From a virus, in the IMG/VR virus record IMGVR_UViG_3300031232_000426, positions 1-37,477 of that record: a DNA stretch of 37,477 nt; one strand, written 5' to 3'. Shown here one piece after another: positions 33,101-37,477 of the stretch. The notes beneath the pieces are model-generated. The model saw only the letters and a program-made list of their open reading frames with translations. It was not told the DNA's origin and did not search any database. Position numbers and translations under genes: made by a program. Numbering within the stretch: position 1 is the first letter of the stretch; every line of letters begins with the position of its first letter.

Positions 33101-35113
33101 AAGCTTGAACCGGGTAACGTTCGCGAATCTTTGATAAGTCAGCTAGCGAGCAAGTCATTCCCGCAGGCTGTGGACACCTTGCTAAGAGACCTAGACTCTG
33201 AGCCGAATACGAACGGCACAACATATTCGGAGTCAGAGTTCGTCGCAGGCGTTTCTAGTTTATTGCAAAGTAATCCGGCTGCTGTCTGGCCTCGCTTCGT
33301 GCGTTTTAGGGACACACACGCCCCCCTTGCGCTTCAAATTGTAAAATCGCTCGATTTCAATTCTCCATTCGTGTTAAAGATGACGGAAGCTGATCTCGCT
33401 GACTTTTTTATCTGGACCTACAAAGAAGCTCCCCCTCCGGCAGGGGATAACGGCGAGGCTCGATGGGTTGGGGCGGATGACCAGATTGATTACTTGCGCG
33501 GTGCCGCACTTAGACGTCTAACCGTAATGGGAACGTCATCTGCCGTCGCGGCTGTAAGGCGCATCGCAACAGAAGTGGCGCAGGCGCCATGGTTGAAGTA
33601 CCACATCTTAGACGCGCGCCGGTCGTTCGATGCGACCTCATGGAGGCTCAGGGAGCCGTCGGAAGTCATTTCAGCGATTGCTTTGCTTGGACCGATCGAG
33701 CCTCCGCGCAGTACGAAGGCCACCCTTAGTGATGTCGCTGACGCTAGCTCTCAAACTTTCAAGGGCATTGATGAGGTATTGAGCCACACGCCTGCTGCAA
33801 CGATTGAGGAGATTGAGCGACCCAAACCGCCCAAAATTGTTACGAGAAGAATTCTCTCGGTTGCAACAGAATGGCGCTCGGGGCACGGCGGCTTATCTAC
33901 GGTAAACAGAGAATTGTGCGTTGCGCTCGCGAAGCTAGGGCACGAGGTGGTGTGCCTTGTCGCGAGCGCTAGCAGCGAGGAGGTTAATCACGCGATAGCG
34001 ACAAACGTAAGGCTTGTGACACCGCGCAAAGATCCGTATCCGGAGCCGACGGACGTAATCATGCAGCTATTGCTTTTCTCAGGTAGGGATTTGCGGACAT
34101 TTCAGCCGGACATCGTTATTGGCCATGACCATATTACTGGGACGGCAGCTCGTCATATCGCTCACGACGTGTACGACGTACCCTACATTCACTTCATTCA
34201 TACGCTACCAGAGGAGATCGAGCGGCATAAGACACGCGGCCCGCAATCCGTATTGAGAGGCGCTATGAAGGGTCAAATTCAGTTCGAGCAGTGCAAGTCG
34301 GCAGACCTAGTAGTCGCGATTGGTCCAAGAATCTTTCAGCACATTAGTGGACGGCTAAGCCGCGCAGACGTGCCTGTCGTTGAAATGTGGCCTGGACTCA
34401 GTTCGACGCTAATCGGACATGTTGTAAATCCTGCGCAACAGCGCGGAGTGAACTGTCTTTTGATAGCTAGATTCGAAGATCCTGTACTAAAGGGAGCACC
34501 ACTGGCGTGCCGGATGATCGGCAAGATTAACTCCAATTGGCCAGGCAAACCCTGGACGCGCCCCCAATTGATCATGCGAGGCTTTACCGTAGATGTTGTC
34601 GATGACGAAATTCGGGCCATTGAGGGCTACAAGGCCGCAGAAGATTACGTGACTTGCAGGCCCTACACTCAGATTGAAGAAGATATTGCCAGCGATATTT
34701 GCGGCTCGTCGGTTGTGCTTATGCCATCAAGGTCGGAGGGCTTTGGTCTCTCCGCCTTGGAGGGAATCGCCGCTGGAATTCCTGCCCTCATCAGTTCTGC
34801 AAGTGGCTTGGCTCAGCTCTTGCTGCAAGGAGACATGTCTCCCGTTGTGACTGGTATTGCAAATGACTGGGTGGCCGACGTAACCGGCCCTGATCCAGAT
34901 GCAATCGTTGCGGATTGGGCGTGCCGCGTTGAGAAGATTGTAAAAGACCCTCCAGCAGCATTTCGGCAAGCCGAGCAGCTGAGGGAGAATCTCTCGTCGG
35001 TCTTGAGTTGGGAGAATGCGGCTCAAAAATTGTCTCTGGAGATCGAAAAACTATTGCAAGGCGCTTTGTCAGACGACGAAATCTCTTCAGGGGAGCGGAT
35101 AGTCACCCACTGA
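30179..35113 (+). CDS. NACHT-type NTPase fused to a GT-B (family 4-like) glycosyltransferase
   Basis: The frame is open from a TTG at 30104, but the ATG at 30179 (AAGGGGG upstream) is preferred, giving 1644 residues. Walker A is GAPGLGKS (45-52), Walker B LFLDGLDE (103-110), a sensor-like LRLTCRS follows (140-146), and the NACHT-end pattern FAWSHQTFAEFLAAYYL is at 332-348. Residues about 350-1185 are helical, with HEAT-like stretches. After an acidic, Pro-rich linker, about 1223-1620 form a glycosyltransferase: GHGGLSTVNRELCVALAKLG, DIVIGHDHITGTAARH, and an E-x7-E motif (E1520-E1528, EGFGLSALE). The gene is AT-richer than its neighbours. A STAND-type sensor with an enzyme effector is inferred; donor, acceptor and trigger are unknown. 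Confidence 0.88.
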   Translation: MKSRHFHLWQRHWRQLDAVATRSGAQREGVSLSSLRHIPCLVLLGAPGLGKSSEIRLEAQNAIGNGDFADIVSLGRITSIDELESVVLSKARQLQLGSATWNLFLDGLDESLPQITQSQDGISSVFRKLSTIQDLSNVRLRLTCRSAEWPSSIEAALKEIWGASNTKTYELQELSDTDIRVATSELPPALSEAFLSQIERRELDALTRRPVTLNMLLDVFAQSSDLPAQRARLYRDALLMSIETADRHRPVSALDAHSKMIVAARIGAASLFSNSTEISIDAHATKAGRVVAISEIAGGYEPASNGTFQVGNIELHHALLSPLFTPVSDTLFAWSHQTFAEFLAAYYLIERRLGPHNILNFLRSAEDRRIPPQLREVSAWLASMDDAIFNALAETDPDILLRSDVASASPQAREMLVGGLLLRFDRAELHDFNAQDRLRYDRLSHPQLGKQLLPYILDKEKSVVVRRVAIDIAEENGGVGIEDVLANVSLDPAETFSIRTQAAAAVSKVGNELVRSRLRPLIENNPADENDELKGLALTALWPKQLSVRELLNALTPEKNSSWIGSYTLFISRLEVPQLTDEEAHEVLQWIAVVASEDQRSRSLSPAIAKFLDRVWDRSDSPTVRSSLATFFLDLFSSAQYSILEEDAKDFLLRLSRGGQRRLLLVEEIVALNKSSNWSWLAFAFPFPFVTLDDLPWMLDHLRAPRPQFPEEAAAQLILAVIPRNDIEQLNPIWDAAERSSALATGLTSLFSCEVNSATSKWQREDHERRQVRLAEAEKQRFDALSAVEKRLQQVELANSFGWWELNLAFFADERGRLDHEFRSDLTSTKLWAAIPNAMRDRLLVAAIRYLTENKLQSSSWLGRSTFHRPAAAAYRAMRLLLNLAQDKFDALSVDVWRNWCSCIFVSFNENQNGLEANETIAARAYELAPERVLRSLARILFRSASEHDAKHALRLLDKSYNESLGSFMWAAFSKLEPGNVRESLISQLASKSFPQAVDTLLRDLDSEPNTNGTTYSESEFVAGVSSLLQSNPAAVWPRFVRFRDTHAPLALQIVKSLDFNSPFVLKMTEADLADFFIWTYKEAPPPAGDNGEARWVGADDQIDYLRGAALRRLTVMGTSSAVAAVRRIATEVAQAPWLKYHILDARRSFDATSWRLREPSEVISAIALLGPIEPPRSTKATLSDVADASSQTFKGIDEVLSHTPAATIEEIERPKPPKIVTRRILSVATEWRSGHGGLSTVNRELCVALAKLGHEVVCLVASASSEEVNHAIATNVRLVTPRKDPYPEPTDVIMQLLLFSGRDLRTFQPDIVIGHDHITGTAARHIAHDVYDVPYIHFIHTLPEEIERHKTRGPQSVLRGAMKGQIQFEQCKSADLVVAIGPRIFQHISGRLSRADVPVVEMWPGLSSTLIGHVVNPAQQRGVNCLLIARFEDPVLKGAPLACRMIGKINSNWPGKPWTRPQLIMRGFTVDVVDDEIRAIEGYKAAEDYVTCRPYTQIEEDIASDICGSSVVLMPSRSEGFGLSALEGIAAGIPALISSASGLAQLLLQGDMSPVVTGIANDWVADVTGPDPDAIVADWACRVEKIVKDPPAAFRQAEQLRENLSSVLSWENAAQKLSLEIEKLLQGALSDDEISSGERIVTH

Positions 35114-35658
35114 AAGCTGGGAGGCGGCCCAAGCTCCACCGCGCCCTCTAGCGGCCGAGGTCGCATGCTACTTTACGCGAAGTCAGTAATTAATTTGCTG
35201 TTCTGTTCGCGCAGCGGCTTCCCGGGCCCGTAGTCCCAACCAAAATAGCAGGTGTTGCCATAGCTCCTATTGACGTCAAGAGGTGCGTAGACAGACTGTG
35301 TATCGCTTGAATTGGCGGGAGAAATGCAGGCTTCTCGGCGGTATCGAACGAAGTAGTGGGGGTATACCCTTGTCAGATCGTCGCTCGCCACCCCCCAAGC
35401 GATTCAACCGCTCGTATGTTTCAATGAGGGGTCCGGCAGCAGTTGCATTGAGCCGAAGCGAGCGGCGATTTAAAAAAAGACCCGGGAACGAAGTGCGTAA
35501 GCAAATATATGCGCGACCTGGCGTTTAACGCCCAGCTCAGGCCAAGCCAAGCAGCGGTAGAAAGATGCCGATTAGACGCATGATTGCCAGCCCATCCGGT
35601 ATCATCAAGTTCGGTTCGCGCGATTAATCTACGATCGGCTCTCTCGCGGACAACCTCC
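35114..35658. other. Gap downstream of the NACHT-glycosyltransferase gene
   Basis: Apart from the doubtful small frame at 35173-35391, nothing convincing is seen. No rho-independent terminator for the large gene is obvious. A run of A (35472-35478) and several AT-rich patches suggest foreign or decayed DNA. Confidence 0.45.
35173..35391 (-). CDS. Doubtful small ORF or gene remnant
   Basis: This 72-residue frame has a GTG start and a stop codon 15 bases further upstream, so it could be the 3' end of a longer gene whose front is lost. The sequence looks protein-like rather than random (YGNTCYFGWDYGPGKPLREQ) and has two cysteines. No family is recognised and no good ribosome binding site is present. 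It is convergent with the NACHT-glycosyltransferase gene. Confidence 0.3.
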   Translation of the reverse strand: MASDDLTRVYPHYFVRYRREACISPANSSDTQSVYAPLDVNRSYGNTCYFGWDYGPGKPLREQNSKLITDFA

Positions 35659-36384
35659 TCAGTCTTCGCTGAAGAACTTATCAACGATACCGCGGATCGT
35701 CTTCTGTCGTTGCTCCGCCTTGACAATCCGCTCTTTCACCACGCCGGCAAATCTGTCCAGAGCTATGATGAGCTTCTGCATATGCCCATTTTCTCGATTG
35801 TAGCTTGCCTCGATTTGTCTGGCGATATCTCGCAAGCTGTCGCGCTGATCCGGAGCGAATGTGTGGATGTTCGCTACATCCATTCGGTATCGGTCAACCT
35901 CTTCTTTTCCTACCTTCAACATTGCTGCTTGGCTTTTGAGAGCGAGGATGATCTCCGTAACCTCTCGCCTTAAATGATCGTCTGCCAAAGGCAATAAACG
36001 GCCAACGGCTTGTTCGACCGATCCAATTGGGTCCATGCGGATCGCGGTGTCCAACAAAACGCCGGCCTGGTACAAACTTCTGCTTCTCAGTGCGGTCAGT
36101 GGTCCGCGAATGATAATAAGCAGCTCATTGACCTGCCGGAGTCCCGGCAGTAATGCGTCGAGTCTGTCCTGCTCCTTTATCACGACGTTGATGCGTTGTG
36201 TGCCTCGTACGCCTATGTACGCCAACGTAGCAGCCGCCACGGTGACCAACACACCCGCCAGCGTCTGCCAGTCCTTGAGCTGAAACCCGTACTGGACTTC
36301 AAGGAGATTGCCGTATCCGAACCCAAACACAAAACCGTAGACAGCGGCCATCACCGCGAAGATCATTGAGCTTTTGATATACAT
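35659..36384 (-). CDS. Membrane-anchored coiled-coil protein of unknown function
   Basis: This 241-residue protein has two N-terminal membrane segments (about residues 7-25, MIFAVMAAVYGFVFGFGYG; and 42-60, LAGVLVTVAAATLAYIGV). A long, charged helical region follows, with heptad-like spacing (NVVIKEQDRLDALLPGLRQV and later RQIEASYNRENGHMQKLIIA). It would be an inner-membrane protein with a large cytoplasmic helical domain. It converges on the NACHT-glycosyltransferase gene from the other strand. No known family is recognised; a link to that gene is only positional. Confidence 0.75.
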   Translation of the reverse strand: MYIKSSMIFAVMAAVYGFVFGFGYGNLLEVQYGFQLKDWQTLAGVLVTVAAATLAYIGVRGTQRINVVIKEQDRLDALLPGLRQVNELLIIIRGPLTALRSRSLYQAGVLLDTAIRMDPIGSVEQAVGRLLPLADDHLRREVTEIILALKSQAAMLKVGKEEVDRYRMDVANIHTFAPDQRDSLRDIARQIEASYNRENGHMQKLIIALDRFAGVVKERIVKAEQRQKTIRGIVDKFFSED

Positions 36385-36431
36385 TGCGGCTACCGCAGTA
36401 TCAGCCGTCTAATCTCGCAGAGAAGTATATT

Positions 36432-36848
36432 TTACGAACGCTGTATCCGCGCCGCGTCGTCGTCATTAAGCGCCTGTTCAAGAACGCGCATCACGTAAGC
36501 GTTCACTGAAGCGTTTTTCTTCTCAGCAGCGCTTTCAATCCGACGCGCCAAGTTGATCGGCAGACGAATCGTTAGCCGACGCTCCGCACTGCCGCCTTCG
36601 ATAACATCAAAGTATTTTTCGACAAGATGGTTTGCGTGTTTTTCTAGAAGCTTTTGCGCCTCTTCGTCGCTTACAGGTCCGAACTCCAGAACATCCTCGC
36701 CGTCGTGGTTCACGACGATAGTGAAGAACGCGCCCGCGCGAGTTTGATACAGGCCCCACCAACCACTCGATTGGAAATGGCCACTTCCCACGAAAATTTC
36801 GGTCGCTGTTTCAGTATTGTAGGTTTGGCCGTCGATAATCCGTTTCAT
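36432..36848 (-). CDS. Ribbon-helix-helix protein with N-terminal sensor-like domain
   Basis: The start is the ATG at 36848 (MKRIIDGQTYNTETATEIF); a start further upstream would lie inside the palindrome. The 138-residue protein opens with a beta-rich domain (to about residue 75; MKRIIDGxTYNTETAT is a pattern seen in short prophage and TA-type proteins). It ends with a ribbon-helix-helix DNA-binding domain (RLTIRLPINLARRIESAAEK, then NAYVMRVLEQAL). It resembles antitoxin-type autoregulators, but no toxin gene is adjacent. The perfect palindrome 11 bases upstream of the start is the likely operator. Confidence 0.8.
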   Translation of the reverse strand: MKRIIDGQTYNTETATEIFVGSGHFQSSGWWGLYQTRAGAFFTIVVNHDGEDVLEFGPVSDEEAQKLLEKHANHLVEKYFDVIEGGSAERRLTIRLPINLARRIESAAEKKNASVNAYVMRVLEQALNDDDAARIQRS

Positions 36849-36859
36849 GGCTGCCTCCA

Positions 36860-36898
36860 GACACATGACGTCAAGTAAGTCACTTGACGTCATGTGTC
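36860..36898. promoter_or_regulatory. Perfect palindromic operator with two TGACGTCA sites
   Basis: Two 17-base arms, 36860-36876 and 36882-36898, are exact reverse complements separated by five bases. Each arm contains the self-complementary octamer TGACGTCA (36866-36873 and 36885-36892; centres 19 bases apart). The element is 11 bases upstream of the RHH gene start, where RHH proteins usually bind pairs of palindromes to repress their own gene. Binding by that protein is inferred. Confidence 0.75.
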
Positions 36899-37280
36899 AA
36901 GATTGCGGTCCTTGGGGGAAATCGGACCAATTCGCCTCAGACAAGGAGACTGGTACGATGGCATACGCTTCGACACGCGCTCGTTGGGCTCGTGGCTTGT
37001 GAGACCAGAAGATGTCTTTCAGGGCGGTGTTGTGCGGAGCGAAACTCGTGCTTCTTGGCGTACTCGGCACACTTGCCAATTCGACGTACATCAGGGTTAG
37101 GTTTTCTCGCTCATCCAACATCAAACGCGAAATGCGCTGCGTTCCAGCCCTCGCAAGCCACTAAAATCAAAACGTTTTCAGAACCGTACTGAATCCGCGC
37201 AGTCCAGAGGTTCGGAGAAAAACCGCCCATTCGGAGAAAAATCGGCCGCTCGCCCGATTTGGCCGTCCGAACCTGAAATG

Positions 37281-37307
37281 AAAAAAGCCCGCAAATACTG
37301 GGCTTTT
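37281..37307 (-). terminator. Rho-independent terminator of tRNA-Ser
   Basis: On the minus strand an eight-pair stem (AAAAGCCC / GGGCTTTT; arms 37300-37307 and 37283-37290, nine-base loop) is followed by a T run. It lies 43 bases after the tRNA 3' end, as expected for its terminator. Confidence 0.85.
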
Positions 37308-37350
37308 CCGCCGCCGAGTTCGTCCGGAGATCCGGCGCCGCCGGCTATAG

Positions 37351-37440
37351 TGGCGGAGAGAGTGGGATTCGAACCCACGGTACGGTTTCCCGCACACACG
37401 CTTTCCAAGCGTGCGCCTTAAGCCACTCGGCCATCTCTCC
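37351..37440 (-). tRNA. tRNA-Ser, anticodon GGA
   Basis: A 90-base class II tRNA is read on the minus strand from 37440 to an encoded CCA at 37353-37351. The acceptor stem GGAGAGA (37440-37434) pairs with TCTCTCC (37361-37355), with G as discriminator. The anticodon stem-loop CACGC-TTGGAAA-GCGTG gives anticodon GGA (37406-37404), and the T arm contains GGTTCGAATCC. A long variable arm is present, as for serine tRNAs. The 3' end faces the mobile element, the orientation expected for a tRNA used as an integration site. Confidence 0.97.
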
Positions 37441-37477
37441 GGAGGGCCTCTCTTGAAGGGGCGGAGGGGTTTTTGCA

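Larger units (their letters stand above)
36849..37350. other. Region between the RHH gene and tRNA-Ser
   Basis: Besides the palindromic operator and the tRNA terminator, no credible gene is visible. A 14-codon frame at 36959 has AAGGAG upstream but ends too soon to be called. A 15-base unit, TTCGGAGAAAAAYCG, is repeated at 37211 and 37230. Confidence 0.5.

Noticed and set aside
35421-35726. Minus-strand frame overlapping the membrane-protein gene end
   Set aside because: It overlaps the 3' end of a better gene, has no clear start signal and resembles no protein.
36959-37003. Very short frame (14 codons) with AAGGAG upstream
   Set aside because: Too short to support as a gene; the ribosome-binding-like sequence alone is not enough.
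37351-37440. Duplicate of the tRNA 3' end as an attachment site inside the window
   Set aside because: No second copy was found by eye in either orientation within the window; it could lie outside.
1-37477. CRISPR array near the Cas4-like nuclease
   Set aside because: No array of regularly spaced direct repeats and no other cas gene was seen; the nuclease is explained by phage recombination functions.

Overview
The window looks like part of a chromosome from a Bradyrhizobium-type alphaproteobacterium (Rhodopseudomonas and Afipia are alternatives). This rests on the high GC content, on phage families common in rhizobial elements (DUF3489-, DUF6362-, DUF6511- and DUF2924-like proteins, a ParB-methylase fusion), and on a Bug-type periplasmic binding protein. 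It is an inference from gene content, since no taxonomic marker beyond a tRNA-Ser is present.

Region 1 (1-20500) is a prophage-like element, mostly on the minus strand, that continues past the left edge. From left to right it holds the start of a head-maturation protease, the portal, the gpW-like connector and both terminase subunits. Next come a small unknown gene and a DUF3489 gene on the plus strand, a ParB-DNA methylase and a gpZ-like tail protein. A serine hydrolase cargo gene (9292-10851) separates these from a tightly packed early/replication operon. That operon reads, in transcription order from 20500 down: AlpA-like regulator, RecA-type ATPase, DUF669-like protein, two small genes, Cas4/RecB-like nuclease, RecD-like helicase, Toprim-DUF927 primase-helicase, two tiny coupled ORFs, RuvC-like resolvase, TSCPD-like protein, a small protein and a DUF6362-like protein. 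Most of these genes overlap by 1-8 bases, so they are probably translationally coupled. A three-gene plus-strand insertion (2195-3025) sits between the portal and connector genes.

Region 2 (20501-24579) carries cargo: a G-rich block, a winged-helix/TPR regulator, and a divergent two-gene unit encoding a tricarboxylate-type binding protein and an O-methyltransferase.

Region 3 (24842-29447) has control and recombination genes: an unknown 256-residue protein, an ImmA/IrrE metallopeptidase and an XRE repressor on the minus strand, then a four-gene plus-strand unit (small protein, DUF2924, large serine recombinase, HTH protein) linked by ATGA overlaps.

Region 4 (29448-37477) lies between the recombinase unit and a tRNA-Ser(GGA) whose 3' end faces the element. 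Its main content is one very large, AT-richer gene (30179-35113). The product joins an N-terminal NACHT-type NTPase and a long helical region to a complete C-terminal GT-B (family 4-like) glycosyltransferase. This layout resembles STAND/NACHT immune sensors carrying an effector domain, and it sits in a typical cargo position. It is the strongest candidate here for an undescribed system. A membrane/coiled-coil protein and a ribbon-helix-helix protein with a striking palindromic operator lie between it and the tRNA.
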